The position numbers and the translations under genes are program-made. Of a stretch of DNA of 6,608 nt, positions 1-6,608 are shown piece after piece. Source of the stretch: Anaerobacillus sp. (GTDB lineage: Bacteria; Bacillota; Bacilli; Bacillales; Anaerobacillaceae); contig SKSA01000333.1 in assembly GCA_007118195.1 (NCBI GenBank), positions 1 through 6,608 on the forward strand. Reading direction: 5' to 3'. Within the stretch, counting starts at the first letter, position 1, and each line of letters begins with the position of its first letter. Below the pieces are notes generated by a model that did not search any database, was not told where the DNA came from, and was given only the letters and a program-made list of their open reading frames with translations.

Positions 1-27
1 CCCGTGAAGAACGGAAAATGTTCGCAA
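1..27 (-). CDS. yrrD: 5' end of yrrD-like PRC-barrel protein gene (partial, cut by window edge)
   Basis: Only nine codons are visible, read from a TTG at 27-25 as M-R-T-F-S-V-L-H-G. As I recall it, YrrD, a PRC-barrel domain protein of unknown function encoded next to recD2 (yrrC) in Bacillus subtilis, begins MRTFS; the position just downstream of recD2 on the same strand fits. Upstream on the coding strand is a purine-rich AAAGGCGGGGG (45-35) whose G run ends 7 nt before the TTG, an acceptable ribosome binding site. The identification depends on nine residues plus gene order, so it is tentative. The sequence beyond position 1 is needed to confirm an open frame and the PRC-barrel domain. Confidence 0.45.
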
Positions 28-55
28 AGTTTATCCCCCGCCTTTCCGAACATTT
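12..55 (-). promoter_or_regulatory. Inverted repeat enclosing the yrrD-like ribosome binding site
   Basis: The arms 16-24 and 47-55 are a perfect 9-bp inverted repeat (AAATGTTCG / CGAACATTT) with 22 nt between them. That interval holds the Shine-Dalgarno sequence and the TTG start. A second pairing, 12-17 with 43-48 (CGGAAA / TTTCCG), overlaps the first, so the two folds would compete. It could be an operator dyad or an mRNA fold exposing or masking the start. Only the symmetry is seen; the function is inferred. Confidence 0.3.
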
Positions 56-60
56 ATAGC
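53..60 (-). promoter_or_regulatory. Possible extended -10 promoter for the yrrD-like gene
   Basis: The coding strand reads TGCTATAAA (61-53), close to the extended -10 consensus TGnTATAAT for sigma-A. A TTCACA at 76-71 resembles a -35 box, but it is only 12 nt away, which is too close. Any activity would therefore rest on the extended -10. The implied start near position 46 leaves a leader of about 20 nt. This is inference from consensus only. Confidence 0.3.
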
Positions 61-104
61 ATTTGTGAAATGTGAATAAATCATGCTGGGGAACTGTTAC
101 CATA

Positions 105-238
105 TGAGTTTTGAGTTTTGAGTGATTGGAGTTTTGAATGTTGAGTTTTGAGTTTTGAGTTACTTTTCAGTTAAGTTTCGGAGCTTTGCTTCACTGCAAC
201 TCATAACTCTTCACTCAACACTCAACATTCAACACTAA
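105..238. repeat. Heptad-repeat inverted (snapback) element, copy 1
   Basis: This is an imperfect long inverted repeat. Arms 130-162 and 204-236 are each 33 nt and pair at 28 of 33 positions. The left arm is built on a 7-nt unit GAGTTTT (starts at 129, 136, 143, 150, 157), with three further units at 106, 113 and 120 that have no partner on the right. Between the conserved inner ends (17 nt at 146-162 and 18 nt at 199-216, both identical in copy 2) lies a 36-nt loop with an AAGtTTCGgAGC core. No T-run follows either arm, so it is not a standard intrinsic terminator. The right arm overlaps the last codons of recD2. Confidence 0.85.
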
Positions 239-2485
239 CTTCTCCTTCAAAAGCGTATTACGATTCATTTCGTTTTGTTGTTGGATGGCGGTTTGAAATG
301 ATTTTATTTCCCCACATAAAATTAAATATTCTTTTGCACGAGTAATTCCGGTGTAGACGAGATTACGTCTGAGCATACGGTGATAACCTCTGACGATCGG
401 CATTATCACGATTGGAAATTCACTTCCTTGTGATTTGTGAACACTACAACAATACGCCAACGTAATTTGGTTTAATTCTTGCTTCGTATACTCAACTTCA
501 ATACCATCAAAAGAAATAATAATTTGGTCTTGTTTTTCAACATTTTCTTTAGCGTAAATAATCGCAACAATTTCACCTCTGTCACCATTAAATACATTTT
601 CTTCAGGGTTGTTCACTAACTGTAATACGACATCACCCACTCGATAGGCGACTTCACCAAAAATAATTTCACGCTGTTTTTCTTTTTTCGGGTTAAAAAT
701 CGATTGGAGTTTACTATTTAAAGCTTCGATACCTGCATTTCCGCGGTACATTGGAGCTAATACTTGAATCTCTTTTGCTGTGTAGCCTTTTTTAATGGCG
801 TTTAAACAAATTTGTTCGATAACAGATATGACTTGATCTTGACTACACGGGAAAAAACGGCGATCAACTTTTGCTTCTAAAATGTCTTCAGGAAGATGAC
901 CTGTTTTCATATTATGAGCAAGCTGTATAATCGAAGATTCTTTTGACTGGCGATATATATCGACTAAATTCACTGTGGGAATCACTTTAGAATGGAGAAG
1001 TTCACTTAGGACTTGACCTGGTCCTACAGACGGCAATTGGTCTTCATCTCCCACTAATATCACTTGCATTTCGCTCGGTAATGATTTAAAAAGCTGATTG
1101 GCAAGCCAGATATCGACCATCGATACTTCATCGACGATGAGCAATTTCCCTTCAATTTGATTTTCTTCATCTTTTTCAAAACCGGAATGACCGCCCCTCC
1201 AACCTAAAAGTCGGTGGATCGTTTCTGCTGGAAGTCCCGTTGCTTCACTCATCCGCTTCGCCGCTCGCCCTGTTGGTGCTACGAGCACAATTGGAAATGG
1301 ATTGTTTTTGCTGTAATCTTTTTTATTTAAAGAAACGCCATGGAGCTTAGCATATGATTCGACAATTCCCTTTATAACGGTTGTCTTACCAGTGCCCGGT
1401 CCACCAGTTAAAATCATTAGTGAGGATTGTAGTGCTTTTTTTATAGCTTCTTTTTGAGAGGGGGCGTACTCAATTTTTAAAGCTTCTTCTGTTTCACCAA
1501 TTGCTTTTAAAAATTCGGCTTCTGGAAATTCTTCAATATGATCTTTATTTTTTAAAAGTCTAACTACGTTAGTAACTAGTCCTTTTTCAGCAAAAAACAA
1601 CGACGGTAAGTAAACATTTTCACCTTCGACCATTAGCTGTCCTTCTTCTTCTAAATAAAGCAGTTGCTTTTCTACTTCTTGTTCAGTGATATGATGAGTG
1701 CGATCACTGAGCAAAGTAGCCGTTTCTGTAACAAGGTTTGACTTACAAACAAACACATGTCCTTCTTGAAGTGACAGTTCTTGAACAATGTGAAGACAGC
1801 CTGCATGGATTCTTTCTGGTTGATCCTTAGTAAAACCAAGGGCTTGTCCTAAAGAATCGGCTCTTTGAAATCCAATCCCTTCTACATCTTGAATTAATTG
1901 ATAAGGATTATTTTTTACAACTTGCAATGTTTCATCTTTGTATACTTGAAAAATTTTCATTGCAAGCTGTGCACCAAAACCATATTTATAAAGCTCGATT
2001 AACACTTGTTCGATGCCTTGATTTTCGAGCACTTGCTCGTAAATAAGTTCAATTTTATCTTTTTTTAGTGAAGGGATTTTTTTTAGAACATTTCTATCTT
2101 CAATAATTTTCGAAATCGCCTGTTCACCAAGCTTATTTATGATCGCCTCAGCAGTTTTTCGTCCAATTCCTTTGAAGCGATCGCTACTTAAATAACGGAT
2201 AAGTCCTTCAGTTGTTTTCGGCATTTCTTTTTCAAAATGGCTAACTTGAAACTGTTCACCAAACTTTGGATGATCCATTAACTTCCCATAAAATGTATAA
2301 AGATGTTCTTCATCTAACTTTGGTAATGTGCCTACAATAGCAATAACTTTTTCTGTTAAGTTAACATTCGTATTCTTCACTTTAATTCGAGCAACTGTAT
2401 AGAAGTTTTCTTCATTCGTAAAAATAACGTTCATTAACTCTCCTTTAATAAAAGGACGATCTTCATTAATTTCTTCAAGTGTCAT
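215..2485 (-). CDS. recD2: RecD2-type (RecD/TraA) 5'-3' DNA helicase
   Basis: A superfamily 1B helicase of the stand-alone RecD2 (YrrC) type, acting on 5'-tailed DNA in repair and replication-fork maintenance without RecB or RecC. The 756 residues show an N-terminal OB-like region (about 10-85), helix-hairpin-helix segments (KGIGRKTAEAI near 105-115, VEGIGFQRAD near 201-210), Walker A GGPGTGKTT (361-369), motif Ia APTGRAAKRM (403-412), Walker B IVDEVSM (450-456), VGDEDQLPSVGPGQ (478-491), SVHKSQGSEF (681-690) and motif VI YTGITRAK (711-718). The ATG at 2485 has AGAAGG (2499-2494) 8 nt upstream. It lies 22 nt after the TPR gene, so the two are probably co-transcribed. The conserved part ends near RNTLLKEKL; the last six residues (VLNVEC) and the stop come from repeat copy 1. 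Known family members run roughly 715-800 residues, so the helicase core is intact. Confidence 0.96.
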   Translation of the reverse strand: MTLEEINEDRPFIKGELMNVIFTNEENFYTVARIKVKNTNVNLTEKVIAIVGTLPKLDEEHLYTFYGKLMDHPKFGEQFQVSHFEKEMPKTTEGLIRYLSSDRFKGIGRKTAEAIINKLGEQAISKIIEDRNVLKKIPSLKKDKIELIYEQVLENQGIEQVLIELYKYGFGAQLAMKIFQVYKDETLQVVKNNPYQLIQDVEGIGFQRADSLGQALGFTKDQPERIHAGCLHIVQELSLQEGHVFVCKSNLVTETATLLSDRTHHITEQEVEKQLLYLEEEGQLMVEGENVYLPSLFFAEKGLVTNVVRLLKNKDHIEEFPEAEFLKAIGETEEALKIEYAPSQKEAIKKALQSSLMILTGGPGTGKTTVIKGIVESYAKLHGVSLNKKDYSKNNPFPIVLVAPTGRAAKRMSEATGLPAETIHRLLGWRGGHSGFEKDEENQIEGKLLIVDEVSMVDIWLANQLFKSLPSEMQVILVGDEDQLPSVGPGQVLSELLHSKVIPTVNLVDIYRQSKESSIIQLAHNMKTGHLPEDILEAKVDRRFFPCSQDQVISVIEQICLNAIKKGYTAKEIQVLAPMYRGNAGIEALNSKLQSIFNPKKEKQREIIFGEVAYRVGDVVLQLVNNPEENVFNGDRGEIVAIIYAKENVEKQDQIIISFDGIEVEYTKQELNQITLAYCCSVHKSQGSEFPIVIMPIVRGYHRMLRRNLVYTGITRAKEYLILCGEIKSFQTAIQQQNEMNRNTLLKEKLVLNVEC

Positions 2486-2507
2486 TTTAACAACCTTCTC
2501 TCGAGTA

Positions 2508-3173
2508 TTATTCTTCTCGGAGTAATGTTTCTAGCTGCTTTTTACCATTCCCAGCAAGTAAATGGTCTGGTTGAATTTTTAACGCTTTATCGAACATACT
2601 TATTGCTTTTTTTGCATCTTCTTTAAAAGCCAAAGCTACACCTAAATTATAATAAGCATCTGCGTGATTTTCATTTTTTTGAACCACTTTTTCCAAAACT
2701 GAAACTGCTTCATCTACTTGTTCTAGTTGAGCTAGCGTTAATCCATATTGAAATAATGCATCTACATCGTCTGGATTTTTTTCTGTGGCGGTTTTTAAAT
2801 TAGCTAAAGCATAAGGTAATAACCCTAAATTATAGTAGCATAAACCGAGCATAAAATAAGCATCAGCTTCATCTAAGCCATTGTCTACTGCTTTTTTGAA
2901 ACTATCAATTGCTTCCTCATACTTTTCTAGCTCAAAATATGTATTGCCTGCGCCATAATAAGCAGTAGCTAACGACTCATCAATTTCAGTTGCCTTATTA
3001 TAAAACACAATCGCTTTATCTTTTTCACCAACAATAGATACGAGATGACCGAAATTCACATATGCAATAGCGTCGTTTGGATTTTCTTCTATTGCTTCAT
3101 TTAATAATTTAGCCGCATCCTCAAGTTTTCCTTCTTGAATGAGACGAGCGGCCTCTACATGTTTATTTTCCAT
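2508..3173 (-). CDS. yrrB: Tetratricopeptide repeat protein, YrrB type
   Basis: A 221-residue all-helical protein made of about six 34-residue TPR units (approximately 2-34, 35-68, 69-102, 103-136, 137-170, 171-204). It carries the usual spaced pattern of aromatic, Gly/Ala and Pro positions (for example AYYGAGNTYFELEKYEEAIDSF). There is no signal peptide and no membrane segment, so it is a cytoplasmic scaffold or adaptor. Its partners cannot be read from the sequence. In Bacillus subtilis the equivalent yrrB (about 206 residues) also sits between mnmA and recD2. The start at 3173 has AAAGGAG (3188-3182) 8 nt upstream, a strong site. It follows the mnmA terminator and precedes recD2 by 22 nt, suggesting a TPR-recD2 transcription unit. 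I found no convincing sigma-A promoter in the gap upstream. Confidence 0.92.
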   Translation of the reverse strand: MENKHVEAARLIQEGKLEDAAKLLNEAIEENPNDAIAYVNFGHLVSIVGEKDKAIVFYNKATEIDESLATAYYGAGNTYFELEKYEEAIDSFKKAVDNGLDEADAYFMLGLCYYNLGLLPYALANLKTATEKNPDDVDALFQYGLTLAQLEQVDEAVSVLEKVVQKNENHADAYYNLGVALAFKEDAKKAISMFDKALKIQPDHLLAGNGKKQLETLLREE

Positions 3174-3181
3174 TTATTATT

Positions 3182-3188
3182 CTCCTTT
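3182..3188 (-). promoter_or_regulatory. Ribosome binding site of yrrB
   Basis: AAAGGAG on the coding strand, 8 nt before the ATG at 3173. It begins 1 nt after the stop codon (3190-3192) of a possible 17-codon leader ORF, so ribosomes ending there would be placed on this site. Confidence 0.8.
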
Positions 3189-3189
3189 A

Positions 3190-3312
3190 TTAGAAAAGCG
3201 TAAGCGCCTTGATTGATTTCGACATGCGACGGAAGGCCAACAACGTTATGCCTCCTCTTCGAATTGCTTCACGAAAAATCGAGCGCGCTCCCTAACCAAC
3301 CAACTACTACAC
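3190..3312. repeat. Probable dispersed intergenic repeat upstream of yrrB
   Basis: This tract fills the gap between the mnmA terminator and yrrB and looks unlike its neighbours: it is GC-richer and rich in small dyads. GCGTAAGCGC (3198-3207) leads into a hairpin GCCTT (3206-3210) / AAGGC (3233-3237), and a perfect 10-bp palindrome GAGCGCGCTC lies at 3281-3290. From memory, similar strings (AGCGTAAGCGCCTTG followed by a GACGGAAGGC-like block) recur between genes in Bacillus genomes; this is recollection, not a search result. On the minus strand it also carries AGAGGAGG (3258-3251), 7 nt before a TTG that opens 17 codons ending at 3190. A count of matching copies in the complete genome would settle its repeat status. 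Confidence 0.5.
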
Positions 3313-4471
<1,159 letters not shown>

Positions 4472-4473
<2 letters not shown>

Positions 4474-5617
4474 AATTACTTTTAATTCGCTTGACAACCT
4501 TCGCAGTTTCAAGCGCCACTCGCTCAATGTCATCTAACGTATTACCCAACCCAAAACTAAAACGAATCGATGACATCACCCTGTCTTTATCTTTTGGAAA
4601 CATCGCTACTAACACGTGGGAAGGTTCAATGCTTCCTGCCGTACAAGCAGACCCGCTTGAGGCTGCAACTCCTACTAAGTCTAAGTTTACGAGTAGAGAT
4701 TCAACACTTACACCCGGAAAACTTACATTTAAAATATGTGGTAAAAAACTTGAATCGCTACCGTTGATTTTAAATTCGACTTCTTGTTCCATAAATACGG
4801 CAATCATTTTATCACGAAAAGATAAATATTGCTTTCTTTTTACCTCTCGCTCGTTTAAAGCAATTTGGGCAGCTTCTTTCAAGCCAACAATTCCTGCGAC
4901 ATTCTCTGTACCTGCTCTTCTTTTTCTTTCTTGTTCTCCTCCGTGTAAATGAGGCTGCAAAAATCTTTCATTTTTGGCATAAAGAAAACCAGTTCCTTTT
5001 GGTCCATTTACTTTATGAGCTGAGACACTTAAAAAATCAATATGCATTTGTTTAACATCGATTTCTTCAATTCCGTAAGCTTGAACTGCATCTGTATGAA
5101 AAGCAATATTTTTTTCATTTAACAACTCGCCAATTTGCTTGATCGGTTGAATCGTTCCGACTTCGTTATTACCAAACATAATCGAAACTAAAATCGTTTC
5201 TTCTTTAATAGAGTCTTCTAGATCTTTTATTGAAATTAATCCATTTTCATCGACGGGTAAATAGGTAATTTCAAAATCTTTCTTTTCTAGGTGGTGACAC
5301 GTATGTAATAAGGCGTGATGTTCAATAGAGGTTGTAATAACGTGGTTCCCTTTATTTTGATTGGCCATCACATAGCCAATCAAAGCTAAATTATCAGCCT
5401 CTGTCCCGCCACTCGTAAAAATAATTTCTTTTTCGGTTGCATTAATCGTATCAGCTAAAAAAGCCCTAGCTTCATCTACAGCTTGTCTCGATTTTCGACC
5501 AAACTGATGGATACTCGATGGATTTCCGAAATTTTCATAAAAGTAAGGAAGCATCGCATCGACAACTTTAGGATGTGTCGGAGACGTAGCGGCATGATCT
5601 ACATATATAGGTTTCAT
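4472..5617 (-). CDS. yrvO: Cysteine desulfurase (NifS/IscS family, YrvO type)
   Basis: A PLP enzyme that takes sulfur from L-cysteine, giving alanine and an enzyme persulfide. By position and family it is the YrvO type that feeds MnmA. The 381 residues show the N-terminal YVDHAATSP, TSGGTEADN (68-76), the PLP-binding Lys202 in SVSAHKVNGPKG, RAGTENV (234-240), and the persulfide Cys325 in SSGSACTAGSIEPSHVL, so all key residues are present. The track-longest frame opens with GTG at 5632, but AAGAAGGTGA (5638-5629) overlaps that codon and is properly placed for the ATG at 5617, which also gives the usual family N-terminus. The gene precedes mnmA by 18 nt. Upstream, repeat copy 2 separates it from cymR. 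No clear promoter was found in that gap, so readthrough from cymR or a weak internal promoter is possible. The similar desulfurases NifS and SufS cannot be excluded by sequence alone. Confidence 0.95.
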
Positions 5618-5628
5618 TATCTTTCCAG

Positions 5629-5638
5629 TCACCTTCTT
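5629..5638 (-). promoter_or_regulatory. Ribosome binding site that fixes the desulfurase start
   Basis: AAGAAGGTGA on the coding strand differs at one base from AAGGAGGTGA, the perfect anti-SD complement. It ends 11 nt before the ATG at 5617. Because it covers the upstream GTG (5632-5630), that codon is unlikely to be the start. Confidence 0.7.
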
Positions 5639-5647
5639 ACAGTTCAG

Positions 5648-5803
5648 TTATGAGTTTTGAGTTTTGAATTTTGAGTTTTGAATTTTGAGTTTTGAGTTAA
5701 CAATAGAAGAAAAGCTTCGAAGCGATACTTAAAACACTCATAACTCTTCACTCTTCACTCTTCACTCTTCACTCTTCACTCTTCACTCTTCACTCAAAAC
5801 TTA
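5648..5803. repeat. Heptad-repeat inverted (snapback) element, copy 2, between cymR and the desulfurase gene
   Basis: The left arm has seven consecutive 7-nt units of GAGTTTT or GAATTTT (starts 5652, 5659, 5666, 5673, 5680, 5687, 5694). The right arm has seven exact ACTCTTC units (5743-5791) followed by ACTCAAAACT. Each GAGT pairs with an ACTC in register, leaving a 3x3 mismatch between units. The arms flank a 36-nt loop (5700-5735) with the palindrome GCTTCGAAGC (5714-5723). Inner arm ends are identical to copy 1 (17 nt at 5683-5699 and 18 nt at 5736-5753). No T-run follows on either strand. It nearly fills the intergenic space, ending about 7-10 nt from the cymR stop and about 10 nt before the desulfurase ribosome binding site. 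Confidence 0.88.
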
Positions 5804-5810
5804 TTATGGA

Positions 5811-6230
5811 CTAAATATAGAACATATAGTATTCTTGGTTTCCTTTATCTTCGTAGTTAGCTAAATCCGCTAGTGTTGTATTATCGAGAACGTCTTTTAC
5901 TGCGTCTCTTATTTTTATCCATAGGTCCCGTTTTGCCGGCTCTTCATCATCTACCACTTCGACTGGACTAATTGGCCCTTCTAGTACTCGGATAATGTCA
6001 CCCGCAGTAATTTGGTCTGCATCCTTCGCTAACATATACCCCCCGTATGCTCCTCGCACACCTTTAACTAATAGGGCATTTCGAAGTGGTGCAATCAATT
6101 GCTCTAAGTAATGCTCTGATAAGTTATGATCTTTTGCGATTGATTTCAATGATATCGGTCCTTCACCTGACTTCTTTGCTAACGCCATCATGATGGTTAA
6201 CCCGTACCGTCCTTTTGTTGATATTTTCAA
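5811..6230 (-). CDS. cymR: CymR, Rrf2-family repressor of cysteine metabolism
   Basis: A DNA-binding regulator of sulfur assimilation and cysteine/cystine uptake genes. In Bacillus subtilis and Staphylococcus aureus CymR acts with the O-acetylserine thiol-lyase CysK as co-repressor when cysteine is ample. The 139 residues match Bacillus CymR along their length: MKISTKGRYGLTIM, winged helix-turn-helix (about 27-48, SLKSIAKDHNLSEHYLEQL), wing KGVRGAYGGY (56-65), EGPISPVEV (84-92) and the C-terminal EYYMFYI. There is no cysteine, so it is not an iron-sulfur Rrf2 protein of the IscR kind. The start is TTG at 6230, which preserves the family N-terminus; AGAAAGAGGGGATC (6247-6234) is a long anti-SD match that supports it. 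The first 22 codons overlap, out of frame, the end of the upstream membrane protein gene. Confidence 0.95.
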   Translation of the reverse strand: MKISTKGRYGLTIMMALAKKSGEGPISLKSIAKDHNLSEHYLEQLIAPLRNALLVKGVRGAYGGYMLAKDADQITAGDIIRVLEGPISPVEVVDDEEPAKRDLWIKIRDAVKDVLDNTTLADLANYEDKGNQEYYMFYI

Positions 6231-6608
6231 TTTGATCCCCTCTTTCTATCATTCGATCAACAAGTCGTTGACATTGTGGTAATGTAAAGCCTACAACATT
6301 GCCGATCGTTAAACTAAAAATAATCGTCCCTACAAAAACCGGGCCACCTAAACTCCAGCCGATCGCTAATACGACAATTTCCATTGCGCCACGAACATAC
6401 TGAACTTTCCAGCCACTCTTTTCAGTAATCGCTATCATTAAACTATCTCTCGGGCCCGCACCACATTTCGGTGCAATATATAGGCCGATCCCATAGCCAA
6501 TGACAATGACACCAACCAAAAGCATAACATATTGTCCTATCATTGTCGTAGGTGTATTGATAAATAATCGGAAGATATCTATAAAAATACCTACTAAAAT
6601 CATATTTA
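6163..6608 (-). CDS. YczE/YyaS/YitT-like integral membrane protein (5' end outside the window)
   Basis: The visible C-terminal 147 or so residues contain the motif GYGIGLYIAPKCGAGPRDSL (37-56, counting from the Met at 6603) and GGPVFVGTIIFSLTIGNVVGF, which I recognise from the YczE/YyaS/YitT-like membrane protein family of unknown function. Hydrophobic spans lie at about 1-15, 22-44, 73-88 and 90-108, followed by a charged, probably cytoplasmic tail (112-146). The Met at 6603 is unlikely to be the start. The frame stays open to the window edge, with an Asn codon at 6606-6604, and the family continues upstream (commonly about 200-220 residues), where NMILVGIFIDIF would be an internal helix. 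The last 22 codons overlap cymR. Bacillus subtilis does not, to my recollection, have such a gene directly before cymR. No substrate can be inferred. Confidence 0.8.
   Translation of the reverse strand, partial: NMILVGIFIDIFRLFINTPTTMIGQYVMLLVGVIVIGYGIGLYIAPKCGAGPRDSLMIAITEKSGWKVQYVRGAMEIVVLAIGWSLGGPVFVGTIIFSLTIGNVVGFTLPQCQRLVDRMIERGDQIENINKRTVRVNHHDGVSKEVR
6234..6247 (-). promoter_or_regulatory. Ribosome binding site supporting the TTG start of cymR
   Basis: AGAAAGAGGGGATC nearly copies the full anti-SD complement AGAAAGGAGGTGATC. Its G run ends 6 nt before the TTG at 6230. It lies inside the coding sequence of the upstream membrane protein, so it would be used by ribosomes reinitiating near, or entering within, that gene. 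Confidence 0.7.

Noticed and set aside
16..55. LexA/DinR (SOS) box near the yrrD-like start, because CGAAC and GTTCG halves are present
   Set aside because: A Bacillus SOS box needs CGAAC-N4-GTTCG. Here the halves are in the opposite order and 22 nt apart.
105..238. Insertion sequence remnant at copy 1
   Set aside because: There is no transposase fragment. A clear target-site duplication could not be recognised by eye, so only a non-autonomous repeat can be supported.
4491..4952. Plus-strand ORFs of 153 and 65 codons (the second at 4570-4767) inside the desulfurase gene
   Set aside because: They lie opposite conserved desulfurase sequence, including the catalytic Cys region, and overlap each other. 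They are reverse-strand shadows.
5615..5632. GTG at 5632 as the desulfurase start
   Set aside because: The best Shine-Dalgarno sequence overlaps the GTG itself, and the ATG at 5617 gives the standard family N-terminus.
5648..5803. CRISPR array or ordinary intrinsic terminator in the heptad repeats
   Set aside because: The units are 7 nt, contiguous and without spacers, so it is not CRISPR. No T-run follows the hairpin on either strand, so it is not a standard intrinsic terminator.

Overview
The window is AT-rich, and its protein sequences and gene order match the Bacillaceae (Bacillus and relatives) cymR - cysteine desulfurase - mnmA - TPR protein - recD2 neighbourhood, known in Bacillus subtilis as cymR (yrzC), yrvO, trmU/mnmA, yrrB, yrrC. 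Every recognisable gene reads on the minus strand, so transcription runs from position 6608 towards 1. The genus cannot be fixed from the sequence. My impression of an alkaliphile- or halophile-type Bacillaceae rests only on the style of the intergenic repeats and is weak.

Layout from the right edge leftwards: the 3' two-thirds of a YczE/YitT-like membrane protein (cut by the window edge), overlapping by 68 nt the TTG-started cymR (regulator of cysteine metabolism); a 178-197 nt gap filled by a long imperfect inverted repeat of 7-bp units; the cysteine desulfurase gene and mnmA, 18 nt apart, which together supply and use sulfur for 2-thiouridine at the tRNA wobble position; a bidirectional intrinsic terminator that begins inside the last mnmA codons; about 140 nt of probable dispersed repeat with a possible 17-codon leader ORF; a six-repeat TPR gene (yrrB type) and recD2, 22 nt apart; a second copy of the heptad inverted repeat that supplies the last six codons and the stop of recD2; and, at the left edge, the first nine codons of what looks like yrrD.

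The genes are conserved housekeeping functions and I see no new enzymatic system. The unusual material lies between and at the ends of genes. Two related heptad-repeat snapback elements have the same 36-nt loop length; one forms the recD2 terminus and the other sits between cymR and its usual downstream partner. There is also a repeat-derived leader before yrrB, a terminator folded into the mnmA reading frame, and an out-of-frame overlap that ties cymR translation to a membrane protein gene.
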